Below, piece after piece: positions 16,693-25,582 of a stretch of 64,000 nt of DNA (its first letter is position 1; each line of letters starts with the position of its first letter). The position numbers and the translations under genes are program-made. Source of the DNA: Gp13-AA77 sp035946735 (GTDB taxonomy: Bacteria; Acidobacteriota; Terriglobia; UBA7540); contig DASYYZ010000035.1 in the NCBI GenBank assembly GCA_035946735.1, positions 1 to 64,000 of the forward strand, read 5' to 3'. The notes beneath the pieces were generated by a model that was not told the DNA's origin, made no database searches, and was given only the letters and a program-made list of their open reading frames with translations.

Positions 16693-18387
16693 GTGTCGAA
16701 GAGGTTTTCTCGATCCTTGTCCATTACGCTCTGCCAGCCCCGGCTAGTTTCCTTTCTCGCGTTCGGCCTTCTGCTCACCGTTCTCGCACCTCCCGGATTC
16801 CAGTCCCGGTCTTCTCCTTGGACGCCGCCAGCCCAGGACAACCTGACGCAACACTTTCACGCTGCCCAGGAGGACATGCGGACCGGCCGTTTCGATGCCG
16901 CCATCGGCGAGCTCAAACAGGTGTTGCGAGCCGATCCTGGCCTGGTGGAAGCGCGCATCAACCTGGGCCTGGCGTATCATGCAACGGGTGAGTACAAGCT
17001 GGCCGTGGCAGAACTCAGCCAGGCAGCGAAGGAGCGTCCCGATCTGTTGCCGGCCGATCTGTTGCCGGCCAATCTGTTCCTCGGCCTTAGCTATCTGAAG
17101 CTGGGAGAGCCGGCGAAAGCTGTTTCAGCCCTTGACCGGGCGCTGGCGCTCGATGCCTCAAACCCGGAGGCAAGGCGGGCCCTGGCGGCGGCCGATCTCT
17201 CCGAAGGCAACTACCGCCAGGCGGCGATCCAGTTTCGCGAGTTGGCGGCGGCCGATTCCGACAAGGCGGACGCCTGGTTCACCCTTGGCCGCGACTATCT
17301 GCAGATGGCCAAGCCTCTGACGAATGAACTCTCGATGCGATTCCCAAGCTCGGCATGGTCACTGCGCCTGGCCGGCGACGTGCTGGCCGAACGGCGGTTG
17401 TGGAATGATGCGGCAGACGCCTACCGCAAAGCCATCGCCGCTGACCCGGCCGAGTCCGGCTTGCACGCTGCTCTTGGTGACGTGCTGACGCGCGCCGGCA
17501 AGACTCAGGATGCTGAGGCCGAGCTGAAGGCTGAGGCCGGCCGGGATGCGGTGGCGGCCGCAAAGGCTGCGACCGGGCGGTCAAACTGCGGCCACAATCA
17601 GGAACGGTCCTGCGCAGAGCTCCTCGGGTCTCAGAAGCAGCTATCGCTGCCCGAGGCTATCCGCCTGGGCCAGGCACGGCTCGTTCTGGGCCAGGATGAG
17701 GCGGCCTCGGACGCTTTTGCCGTGGCCTTTGGGCTGGACCATGCCAGTCCCGAGGCCATTTACTGGTTGAGCCGAAGTTACCTTCAGCTTGCGGACGCTT
17801 GTTTCGCTCAATTGACCTCCCTTTACCCGGATTCGTGGCGAGCACATGAGCTCAAGGGCGAGGCCTTCGGCATTCGGCAGGCTGACAAGGAGGCCATCGC
17901 CGAATTCCGTATCGCGGCGCGGCTTCATCCCGATGATCCTGAGATTCACGAAGCTTTGGGGGACGTTCTGCTTCGCCAGAATCAACTCGCCGATGGAAAG
18001 GCGGAGATTGAGACGGCGCTGCGGCTGAATCCTTCAGCGCCGCGGAGTCTCTACCTGCTGGGGAATCTTTACGTCAGCCAGCGTGAGCCCGCCAAGGGCA
18101 TCCCATACCTGGAAGCGGCTCTGCACTATGACCCGGCTCTCACGGAGGCGCGGCCCGCGCTCGGCAAGGCATATCTCAAAGTGGGCAAGCCCGATCGCGC
18201 CATCGCCGAGCTCGAACAGTCGAGTCCGATTGACCGCTATGGCGACCTGCACTACCTGCTTTACGAAGCCTACCGTGATGACGGCAAGCCGGAATTGGCA
18301 GCTCAGGCGCTGGCCCGCTCGCAGGAATTGAGGCGGAAGTCCGCGGCCGACGATCAGGCCAAGATCAAACCGCTGGACGAGGAGTAG
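16693..18387 (+). CDS. secreted tetratricopeptide-repeat protein
   Basis: A 564-residue protein starting at GTG after GGGGTGAA. A signal or anchor helix lies at about residues 18-36 (LVSFLAFGLLLTVLAPPG). Most of the rest is TPR helices: typical units such as GRFDAAIGELKQVLRADPGLVEARINLGLAYHATGEYKLAVAEL, and LADGKAEIETALRLNPSAPRSLYLLGNLYVSQREPAKGIPYLEAAL. TPR proteins of this kind act as periplasmic scaffolds; no enzyme motif is present. A 15-base tandem duplication inserts LLPAD into the third repeat. The gene follows the hybrid kinase by about 100 bases, and a second TPR gene starts 9 bases after it, so the two TPR genes are cotranscribed. Confidence 0.85.
   Translation: MSKRFSRSLSITLCQPRLVSFLAFGLLLTVLAPPGFQSRSSPWTPPAQDNLTQHFHAAQEDMRTGRFDAAIGELKQVLRADPGLVEARINLGLAYHATGEYKLAVAELSQAAKERPDLLPADLLPANLFLGLSYLKLGEPAKAVSALDRALALDASNPEARRALAAADLSEGNYRQAAIQFRELAAADSDKADAWFTLGRDYLQMAKPLTNELSMRFPSSAWSLRLAGDVLAERRLWNDAADAYRKAIAADPAESGLHAALGDVLTRAGKTQDAEAELKAEAGRDAVAAAKAATGRSNCGHNQERSCAELLGSQKQLSLPEAIRLGQARLVLGQDEAASDAFAVAFGLDHASPEAIYWLSRSYLQLADACFAQLTSLYPDSWRAHELKGEAFGIRQADKEAIAEFRIAARLHPDDPEIHEALGDVLLRQNQLADGKAEIETALRLNPSAPRSLYLLGNLYVSQREPAKGIPYLEAALHYDPALTEARPALGKAYLKVGKPDRAIAELEQSSPIDRYGDLHYLLYEAYRDDGKPELAAQALARSQELRRKSAADDQAKIKPLDEE
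17041..17070 (+). repeat. in-frame 15-bp tandem duplication in TPR gene
   Basis: The unit GATCTGTTGCCGGCC occurs twice head to tail, followed by a third partial copy (AATCTGTT). It gives DLLPADLLPANL in the protein and keeps frame, so it looks like a recent slippage event. Confidence 0.8.
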
Positions 18388-18396
18388 GCGGTTGAC

Positions 18397-19653
18397 ATGA
18401 CAGTGCCGCCTGCGCTGGCTTCGGCGATCCTCGGTGCGGCCGTCCTTCTTAACGGAGCGCTCGCCCACGCCCAGGCGCAGCCGCCGCGGGCTCCTGCCGA
18501 CGCCGACACTCCCGAGATCCACCTGGCGCGAGGCCACGACGACCTCAACAACAACCGCTACCAGCAGGCAGCGGCCGAGTTCCGCGCCGCGCTGGCGCTC
18601 AATCCGCGCCTGACGGTACGGGCCCGCTTTCCTCTGGCCGTGACTTTGTTCGCCCTTCAGGATCGCGACGAGGCGCGCAAACAATTTGAGCTGATCCGGT
18701 CGGAAACAGGTGATGATCCGAACCTCGGCTACTACTTAGGGCGATTGGATCTCGCCGAAGGAAATCTCGACTCCGCGATCCGCAACTTGACTCTGGCGGT
18801 CGCCCATCCGCCGTTTCCCGACACTCCCTATTACCTCGGCTACGCGTATCTCAAAAAACGAAACTTCGACTCCGCCGAGAAGTGGCTTAAGAAGGCCGCC
18901 GAGCTCGCGCCGCGGGATTTTCGCGTCCATGAACGTTTGGGACTGTTATACCAGGCGATGGGCCACAAGGAGGAAGCTGAAAAAGCCTTCGCCCGCTCCA
19001 CAGAACTTCATCGGGGCGACGTGGCAGCGAACGAGCAAGCGCTCGCCTGCGGCCACAGCCTCGATGCGGAGCCGCTCGAGGCGGCTCGAGCCGCGTGCCA
19101 AGTCCTCTTCGATCCCAATGATCTCGGCAAGCTGGTGACTTTGGGGACGCTCTACGGGGATCACCATGACTACGAAGATGCCCTAGAGCCGTTTCGGCTT
19201 GCGGCCGGGCTTGATCCCGACTCCTACGAGATGCAGTACAACCTGGGCTTAACCTATTTTCGACTGAAGCGCTACGCGGAGTCGCGCCGTCCGCTCGAGC
19301 AAGCGGTGGCGCTGCGTCCGGACCTGTTTGCGGTGAACGCACCGCTGGGCGCGGCGCTATACGCCCTCGGTGACGACGCTGCGGCCTATCCCGTCCTCGA
19401 TCATGCCCACAGCCTTAATCCTCAGAATGCGGACATTTCCCGGCTGCTCGGACAGACTGCGCTCAGCCTTGCTTCAGGGAGCCTGCAGAAACGCGATATT
19501 GCAAGGTCGCGTCAGTATCTGCTGCGCGCCGCCGGGTGCCTCCCCGGCAACCCGGAACCGTACCGCCGCCTGGCGGATTTGGACGATTCGACGGGCGCTC
19601 ACGAGGAGGCGCAGCGTGAGCGTCAAGAGGCCGAGCGTCTGAGTTCACACTAA
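18397..19653 (+). CDS. secreted tetratricopeptide-repeat protein
   Basis: A 418-residue protein. The signal peptide is LASAILGAAVLLNGALAHAQA (about residues 7-27). At least eight TPR-like units follow, for example NNNRYQQAAAEFRAALALNPRLTVRARFPLAVTLFALQDRDEARKQFELI and DPDSYEMQYNLGLTYFRLKRYAESRRPLEQAVALRPDLF. Three or four cysteines in the C-terminal half could form disulfides in the periplasm. It begins 9 bases after the preceding TPR gene. In Acidobacteriota such pairs often accompany secreted carbohydrate-handling or ASPIC/UnbV proteins, but no such partner is seen here. Confidence 0.85.
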   Translation: MTVPPALASAILGAAVLLNGALAHAQAQPPRAPADADTPEIHLARGHDDLNNNRYQQAAAEFRAALALNPRLTVRARFPLAVTLFALQDRDEARKQFELIRSETGDDPNLGYYLGRLDLAEGNLDSAIRNLTLAVAHPPFPDTPYYLGYAYLKKRNFDSAEKWLKKAAELAPRDFRVHERLGLLYQAMGHKEEAEKAFARSTELHRGDVAANEQALACGHSLDAEPLEAARAACQVLFDPNDLGKLVTLGTLYGDHHDYEDALEPFRLAAGLDPDSYEMQYNLGLTYFRLKRYAESRRPLEQAVALRPDLFAVNAPLGAALYALGDDAAAYPVLDHAHSLNPQNADISRLLGQTALSLASGSLQKRDIARSRQYLLRAAGCLPGNPEPYRRLADLDDSTGAHEEAQRERQEAERLSSH

Positions 19654-20032
19654 CAGCCGTTGACGTGGCGCGGGCATCTTGTCAATGCGTCCCGGCCAGA
19701 ATGGCTGTGCCACTGATGCTTCTGCGCGAATGAAAAGGGCTGAGTCGCTGATTTCACATGAGCACGCTCGGTTCAAATCGGGCATGCCGAAAAGAGTAGT
19801 TTACGGCAGGGGCTGGAGGTAAAGTAGAAGTGGGAAGAAACAGGAGGCTGCGCCAAGCAGCTTGCCAGTATCCAAGGCAGGATCGGAGACCATCGCCTCA
19901 AAATCGCGGAAGAAAGCGCCAAGCATCGTCCCGATGCGGGCCGGATCCGCCATTGGCAAAGAGAGATCGGTAACTGGTTGGTAGAAGTCGATGAGATCGA
20001 GCGCAGGCTCAAACGCAAATAGGAGTGGGAGC
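19654..20032. other. intergenic region after the TPR pair
   Basis: No convincing gene. The only coding candidate starts at 20033, where a ribosome binding site appears. Confidence 0.4.
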
Positions 20033-20272
20033 ATGTCGAAGACGTCCAACCCCCAGACAGGCCTCGCTGAGGCCTTAATGGAAGAGGTGCGTGAGTCCGG
20101 GGAAAAATATGGCCGTTTCCTGGACCGGCTGAAGAGGCTGCGACCCGGGACCGCAAGATACTTTGACCTGCTCGCCGAACTGTGGGCTGAATCTGAGGTC
20201 CTGAAGACCAAGGCGGAGCACGCGAAAGAAGAGATCGACGCCTTGATGGAGTCCCTCGAAGACGCGGAGTGA
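20033..20272 (+). CDS. small hypothetical helical protein
   Basis: A 79-residue protein starting MSKTSNPQTGLAEAL, with AGGAGTGGGAGC immediately before the ATG. It is rich in Glu, Leu, Ala and Lys, and from residue 10 to the end it reads as a continuous amphipathic helix or coiled coil (ALMEEVRESGEKYGRFLDRL, then FDLLAELWAESEVLKTKAEHA). There are no cysteines, no signal peptide and no recognised domain. A longer in-frame start at 19991 lacks a ribosome binding site. It is flanked by noncoding DNA and could be an orphan regulatory or structural peptide. Confidence 0.55.
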   Translation: MSKTSNPQTGLAEALMEEVRESGEKYGRFLDRLKRLRPGTARYFDLLAELWAESEVLKTKAEHAKEEIDALMESLEDAE

Positions 20273-20410
20273 GACCTGAGCGCGATCAAGGAGCCGTGGT
20301 TGAGCGGATACACCCGGGAGTGCTGCTGGACGAGTGCGCAGAGTGCCGCGCAGACGTTCGCTGCACGCTCGCAGTATTCTGAGCCCTCGCGTAGCTGGGA
20401 AGCGCTGGAC

Positions 20411-20442
20411 GCTAATGTCGGGTTTCAAAACCGGACACTACC
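20411..20442. repeat. short palindrome resembling two abutted IS1-type ends
   Basis: The right half (20426-20442) matches the right terminal repeat of the transposon at 57.7-60.2 kb in 14 of 17 positions, including the outer ten bases GGACACTACC. The left half is an imperfect inverted copy (12 of 16). No target duplication is visible. Confidence 0.35.
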
Positions 20443-20443
20443 A

Positions 20444-20471
20444 AAAGAGGGGCCTGTGAAGGCCCCTCTTT
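20444..20471 (-). terminator. rho-independent terminator of the TonB receptor gene
   Basis: A perfect 11-bp stem (AAAGAGGGGCC paired with GGCCCCTCTTT) with a 6-base loop. Read on the minus strand it lies just after the receptor stop codon and ends in a T run. It could also act on the plus strand. Confidence 0.85.
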
Positions 20472-20496
20472 GAGATCTGCGAATCTGCCCTGCACG

Positions 20497-23400
20497 TCAG
20501 AACGTAAACCGCAAGGCGAACTGAATGAGCCGTGGGCTGACGTTGGTCAGGGTGGAATTGACGACGCCAAACGCACCGTTGGTATTGGTGCAGCAGGTGG
20601 TGTTTGGCGGACCGAATTGCGGGTGATTAAAGAGGTCGAAGAATTCTGCCCGGAATTGCATGTCCAACTTGTCTTCCGGACCGAAACGGGTGTCCTTGAA
20701 CATGGAAAAGTCCCAGTTCTCGATGCCATCCGAGCGCAGAACAGGATCCACCCGGCTCTCATTGCCGAAGGAATAGTTGGCCGGCGCGCTGAAGTCCGAA
20801 GTGTTGAACCATTGACCCAAGCGGCTCTCAGGGCTCCCGCTTAGAACGCCCGCAGCGCTCTTGTCCGGACGCATTCCTACGTTTTCACCAGTGGCACTGC
20901 CGCTCGGGAAGCCAAAGTTAAGAGGGAAGCCTCTCTGGTAGGTGGTGACGCCTTCCGCGCCCCAGCCCGAGATCACCTTCCCACCCACTCCGCTGGCATT
21001 GCCGAGAAATCGTCTGCCGCGGCCTACCGGCAGGTCCAGCACATAACTTGCTACCAGGCGCTGCGGCACGTCATAGGACGAAAGCGACTTCTCGTTGGCG
21101 CGATTGTTCCAGTCCTGAATCCCAGCCGCGCCGGTTGATTCGAGCCAACTGGTGAGCGAGTCCACGTCTCCGGTGGTGATCATCTTGGAGAGCGTGTAAG
21201 ACACCAGCAGGGTGCCGCTGCCGCGCATTCTCTTCTCCAACTTAAACTGAAGCGAATTGTAGTCGCTGCCGGACCACCCGGAGGCGCCGATGGAGTAGCC
21301 GGTATACTGCGGGTAGGGAAGCAGGAGTTGCTGGAGCTGGACGTTATGACTCGTGTTCAAGGATGTGGTGTTAGCCGAGCCCAGGAGCCCGAAGAACGGG
21401 TTCGGGACGGTGGATATCAGGTTGCTGCCGAGTGACAGGTACTTATCCGGCAAGGCGTCGAGCTGTTGCGAGAAATCCGGCAAGTGGCTTCCCTTGGCTC
21501 CCGCGTAAGCGAGATCCACCAGGGTCCCGTCCGGCAGCGTTCGCTGAACGTCCAGGTTCCATTGCTGGTAGTAGGCGTAGGGGTTGGTGGGCGCCAGCGC
21601 GAAGGGTCCGGCGCCGTAAGACAGACTCTGGTAGAGAGATATGTCGCGACCGGGCGGTTTTACAATGCCATTGGGGAAGGGGTTGCTCAGGTTGAAGGTC
21701 CCCGCCGTCGGCGTAGCGCCGGAGGCCGCTGCTCCAGGACAAGCCTGCTGCCCTACCCCAATGTTCGGGCTTTGGCAAGGAGAAAGTCCGCCATCGGCAG
21801 AGTTGATCCACGGCGTTCCGATGCTGTTAACGCCGTCGGTGTTGGGAGTTTCATCGAATTCCACCGCGTTGGAAATCCAAAAGAGGCCATATCCTCCCCG
21901 GATCACTGTCTTGTCACCCCACTGGTAGGCAAATCCGAGGTGCGGAGAGAATTGCAGCCAATCCTTGTTTTGCGCGTAACGCTCCGGCCGCGAGTTGCTG
22001 TCGACAATGCCCAAAGCCCCGTTCAGCGTGGGCAGGCAAAGCTGGCTTTCGTTCAGAACGGCAGCATCAGCGGAGGGTAGCGCAACACACGGCGGCGTAA
22101 GGCCTGTGGACCCGTTTGGCTGCAGCACGGAGACCCGGTTGTAACGCTCGGAATAAGGGCCGTTCTGCTCCCAGCGCACGCCCAGGTTCAGGGTGAGTTT
22201 GTTGGTGGCCTTGAACTGATCCTGAGCATAGAGAGCCGGATAGATCTGCTGGGACGCCACCGGATTCACATACCCATCCGTGATGTTGTTTCCATAGCCC
22301 AGCAAGAACGAGGCAAAGGCCGAGCCGGTTGCCTGTCCGTTGGCTAGAGTCGAGGTGCTGGGGCTGACCTGCGTGAACCCGCCGGTGAAGCCGAACATGC
22401 CCACCGGGGTATTCGTCTGCAGGTAGTTGTGATGATCCACCCGGTACTCACCGCCCATCTGAATCGTGTGTCTCCCCAAGATGTGGGTCAGGCTGCCGGC
22501 GATGCGGGGCGTGTCGTCCCGCGCCGTGATCACGCTGCCTGCTCCCTGGGTGCCGAACACATTGCTGAGGAAGCCATCCGGTGCGCTGCCGAAGGTCGGG
22601 ATCGGAAGATCGCGTAACACAACCTCGTTATTGAGCGGAGCCCAGCTAGGTCCCAGTTTTGACAGATCAATCCCCACGTCGGCAGGGATGCGGTCGTAGG
22701 CGAGCCGTCCCCAACTCAGCCGCAGGTCCATGATGGTGGTCGGTGAAAAATCGTAGACGTCATCGATCATGGCGTTGTTGGTTGTGAACTTCTCGGTGCA
22801 GCGGTCCTGGCAGACCCCGGTTCCGAAAGGATCGATGGGGAGGTTCAGGTTTGTCCAGCGCGTGTAGCGCAAGGCGAGATGCTGTTTGGAGCTGATGCTC
22901 TGATCCCCGCGCACCACCACCTCGTTGTTACTGCCGCCCTGGCTGGAGTTGCTCACGAAATTGTTGACCTCGCTGAACTGCGTTCCAGCGGTGTTCGGCT
23001 TCGGAAACTCCGAGAGCATGAACTGGACCGCAGGGTTGTTCGAGATGATCCCGGGACAGATTACATTCACGGCGCCATTGCAACTGATCTGTTGCCGGCT
23101 ATAAGTTCCGTTTCCGTTGTTGACGGTGGTGGTGGGATCATAAATCGGGATTACGTTGCCTTTGGAGTCCTTGTAATTGCTGAAATCGCCGCCCGTCTCC
23201 GCAAGCGTGGGCACGCTCTCTACAAAGGTCTGACCGAAGCTTTGGCGGAAACCCTCATAACTGAAGAAGAAGAAACTCTTGTCGCGCCCGTCGTAAACGT
23301 GCGGGATGAAGACCGGACCGCCTACGTCGAAGCCAAACTGGTTTTGGTGGTAGGGGGCGCGCGGGACGCCGTTGGCGTTGTCAAAGAAATTGTCGGCGTT

Positions 23401-24192
23401 CAACACGGTGTTCCGCAAGTACTCGTAGGCGGCGCCGTGGATCTCATTTGTGCCGGACTTGGTGGAGAAATTGATGACGCCGCCCGCAAAACGGCCCCAC
23501 TCCGCGCCTAAATTATTGGTCTGTACCTTGAATTCCTGCAGCGAATCCTGGGTAGGAATGAGGCTGAGCTCGTTCGCGTAACTATTGTTCAGAGGTACGC
23601 CGTCGAGATACTCCGAACCCTGATTGGTGACAGCGCCTCCAAGCTGGTAATTGGAGTAGTCGAATGGATTCTTGCCCACCGGGTTCCCCTGTGAATTGCC
23701 TTGCGGGACCACGCTCGGGGCCAAGGCCACCAGGTTCATAGGATTGCGGCCGTTCAGGGGAAGCTCGTTAACTTGGCGAGTCTCGATCACCTGACCGAGC
23801 GACGAAGTATCCGGCTGCAGCAGAGGCGTTTGGGCTGTCACTTCCACGGTTTGGCTGACCTGGCCCACCTGCAAGCTGACATCGATGTGCGCTTCCTGAT
23901 CCACTTCCACCGTGATCGGCGTGCGCGTGAAGTGCTCGAAGCCGGCTTGCTCAACGTCAATGCGGTACTGGCCCGGACTCAAGTTCACAAATTCGTACAG
24001 GCCGTCTCCGCTTACGGCTACGCTGCGTTTCTCGGTGGTCGATAGACTGGTGAGCGTCACCTGGGCTCCGGGTACGACGGCGCCGGAACTGTCAGTTACT
24101 GAACCTACGATCTTCCCGAAAGTCGATTGCCCAAAGGACAACGGGCAGGCGGCGATCAGAGTCGCGAAAACGAACCATGCCAGCCTTTTCAT
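20497..24192 (-). CDS. TonB-dependent receptor with carboxypeptidase-regulatory-like domain (Oar-like)
   Basis: A 1231-residue outer-membrane receptor with a GGAGG site 8 bases before the ATG. Order: signal peptide 1-21 (MKRLAWFVFATLIAACPLSFG); CarboxypepD_reg-like domain about 25-110 (GKIVGSVTDSSGAVVPGAQVTL...GLYEFVNLSPGQYRIDVEQAGF); plug about 120-245 (VNELPLNGRNPMNLVALAPSV...YLDGVPLNN...EWGRFAGGVINFSTKSG); then a large barrel ending in LIQFALRFTF with the terminal Phe. This is the Oar-like family highly expanded in Acidobacteriota. The substrate is unknown; no TonB, SusD or glycoside hydrolase gene is adjacent. It is monocistronic, with its own terminator. Confidence 0.95.
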   Translation of the reverse strand: MKRLAWFVFATLIAACPLSFGQSTFGKIVGSVTDSSGAVVPGAQVTLTSLSTTEKRSVAVSGDGLYEFVNLSPGQYRIDVEQAGFEHFTRTPITVEVDQEAHIDVSLQVGQVSQTVEVTAQTPLLQPDTSSLGQVIETRQVNELPLNGRNPMNLVALAPSVVPQGNSQGNPVGKNPFDYSNYQLGGAVTNQGSEYLDGVPLNNSYANELSLIPTQDSLQEFKVQTNNLGAEWGRFAGGVINFSTKSGTNEIHGAAYEYLRNTVLNADNFFDNANGVPRAPYHQNQFGFDVGGPVFIPHVYDGRDKSFFFFSYEGFRQSFGQTFVESVPTLAETGGDFSNYKDSKGNVIPIYDPTTTVNNGNGTYSRQQISCNGAVNVICPGIISNNPAVQFMLSEFPKPNTAGTQFSEVNNFVSNSSQGGSNNEVVVRGDQSISSKQHLALRYTRWTNLNLPIDPFGTGVCQDRCTEKFTTNNAMIDDVYDFSPTTIMDLRLSWGRLAYDRIPADVGIDLSKLGPSWAPLNNEVVLRDLPIPTFGSAPDGFLSNVFGTQGAGSVITARDDTPRIAGSLTHILGRHTIQMGGEYRVDHHNYLQTNTPVGMFGFTGGFTQVSPSTSTLANGQATGSAFASFLLGYGNNITDGYVNPVASQQIYPALYAQDQFKATNKLTLNLGVRWEQNGPYSERYNRVSVLQPNGSTGLTPPCVALPSADAAVLNESQLCLPTLNGALGIVDSNSRPERYAQNKDWLQFSPHLGFAYQWGDKTVIRGGYGLFWISNAVEFDETPNTDGVNSIGTPWINSADGGLSPCQSPNIGVGQQACPGAAASGATPTAGTFNLSNPFPNGIVKPPGRDISLYQSLSYGAGPFALAPTNPYAYYQQWNLDVQRTLPDGTLVDLAYAGAKGSHLPDFSQQLDALPDKYLSLGSNLISTVPNPFFGLLGSANTTSLNTSHNVQLQQLLLPYPQYTGYSIGASGWSGSDYNSLQFKLEKRMRGSGTLLVSYTLSKMITTGDVDSLTSWLESTGAAGIQDWNNRANEKSLSSYDVPQRLVASYVLDLPVGRGRRFLGNASGVGGKVISGWGAEGVTTYQRGFPLNFGFPSGSATGENVGMRPDKSAAGVLSGSPESRLGQWFNTSDFSAPANYSFGNESRVDPVLRSDGIENWDFSMFKDTRFGPEDKLDMQFRAEFFDLFNHPQFGPPNTTCCTNTNGAFGVVNSTLTNVSPRLIQFALRFTF

Positions 24193-24665
24193 TGAAAATT
24201 CCTCCGTTGGCGATGCTCTTTTGAAGGCGAACGCTCAGGACTCCCCCAGGGTGAAGGCGGCCTCCGGCGCTTGGCGGCATGTCATGTTCCAAATCGCGGG
24301 AGCGGACAAATCATTGAAAAAAATAGGTTATCATCACTATATCAAGGCCTTTATGCAAAAAATAGTAGTCATGCAATGTTAAAAACAGTACGTATCAAAG
24401 AGCGAACTAGCTCCCCGCTCTACGTGGAAGATTGCACAAGCTCTTCCTGAAGAGCGCATGTGGAGGCGCAACGCAACCGCACTCGCACCGGCTCCCGGCT
24501 CTCGTTGGGACGAAATCGCGTTGCAGTGACTCTTCACCAGGTCCAACGCATCTGAAGTCCTGAGGCACGGAAGCGAACGGCCACGCTAAGCAGTCAGGGC
24601 ATCGAGGAAAACAGGAACCCCAGGCGGCAGGCGCCGGCCTGCAGCCAACTGGGTCTGGGGGAACC
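24193..24665. other. intergenic region between divergent TonB receptor and DUF2461 genes
   Basis: No gene is supported. An AT-rich segment (24300-24400) probably carries the receptor promoter, but no unambiguous -35/-10 pair was found. Confidence 0.45.
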
Positions 24666-25403
24666 ATGACCGACGAGTTTCGGGGATTTCAAGAGCAATC
24701 CTTCGGGTTTTTCCGCGAACTGGCGAAAAACAACAATAAGCCTTGGTTTGACGCGCATCGCGATCTGTACGAGCAACACGTTCTCGGCGCCTTCCGCAGC
24801 TTGTTGGTTGAGCTTGAGCCCGCTCTGCTGGAGCTTGATCCGCACTTCGAGACTGCGGGCAAGACCAACGGCAACTTTTCGCGTATCAATCGCGATATTC
24901 GCTTCAGTAAGGACAAGACTCCGTACAAATCGAACTACTATCTGCGGGTTTACGACTCGCGTCGCTCCCCTAAGAACGACGGCTGCCTGTATGTGGGGCT
25001 TTCGGCGGACTGCCTCACCGTCGGCTTCAACACCTACGCCACCTGGGGCCGCGGACCCAAGGGCGCGCTCGAAACCGTGTTCAGGCCGCGCTTCGGCAAA
25101 GAGAGGGCCGCATTTGACGGCCTCCTTAAAGGCACCGTGTCTCGCGGCCGGTACGAAACCTATTGGCATCGTCAGGAGCAGCGCGAGTGGGCGCAGCATC
25201 CGGGCTTGCCGCGCCGCGATGACGATTGGCTCACCCTTCAGGGCTGGATTGTCCGCAAGGTCTTCGAGCCTGCCGCCAGAGGAGTCGGCTCGCCGGAGTT
25301 TGCAGGCAAGGTCGAAAAGATCTTCCGCGATCTCTATCCGCTCTATGCGTTTACGTCCCATGCGGGCCCCCAATGGAAGAAGGCGCTCCGCACTCCCGCC
25401 TGA
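24666..25403 (+). CDS. DUF2461 (TIGR02453) family protein
   Basis: A 245-residue cytoplasmic protein of the DUF2461 family, recognised by FFRELAKNNNKPWFDAHRDLYEQHV near the N-terminus, then GNFSRINRDIRFSKDKTPYKSNYYLRV and GLSADCLTVGFNTYATWGRGP. Length is normal for the family. Its biochemical function is not established. The start is preceded by GGGGG at 4-8 bases. It stands alone between a divergent receptor gene and a palindromic repeat. Confidence 0.88.
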   Translation: MTDEFRGFQEQSFGFFRELAKNNNKPWFDAHRDLYEQHVLGAFRSLLVELEPALLELDPHFETAGKTNGNFSRINRDIRFSKDKTPYKSNYYLRVYDSRRSPKNDGCLYVGLSADCLTVGFNTYATWGRGPKGALETVFRPRFGKERAAFDGLLKGTVSRGRYETYWHRQEQREWAQHPGLPRRDDDWLTLQGWIVRKVFEPAARGVGSPEFAGKVEKIFRDLYPLYAFTSHAGPQWKKALRTPA

Positions 25404-25428
25404 GCGTTCCGGCACCTCCTACTGAACT

Positions 25429-25514
25429 TCGCAAAATATAGCGCAGTAGAGGCGGGCTTTATGCCGCCACGTGGCGGGCTGAACCCGCCGCTACAGGTGC
25501 ACTATATTTTGCGA
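25429..25514. repeat. REP-like palindromic element
   Basis: A nested palindrome of 86 bases. The outer arms are a perfect 12-bp inverted repeat CGCAAAATATAG / CTATATTTTGCG extended by one more base pair; the inner arms are GTAG-GGCGGG / CCCGCC-CTAC; the centre is the perfect palindrome CCGCCACGTGGCGG. A related GTAGCGGCGGG...CCCGCC hairpin occurs at 50258. Confidence 0.75.
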
Positions 25515-25582
25515 GCGTCAATAGAAGTTTTTTCCCTGACGGAAATTTCTCCGCAACTTTTCCCCGGGGGCTGTGTTCCAGC

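Noticed and set aside
24594..25415. A 273-codon open frame on the minus strand
   Set aside because: Antisense to the DUF2461 gene, which has clear family motifs.
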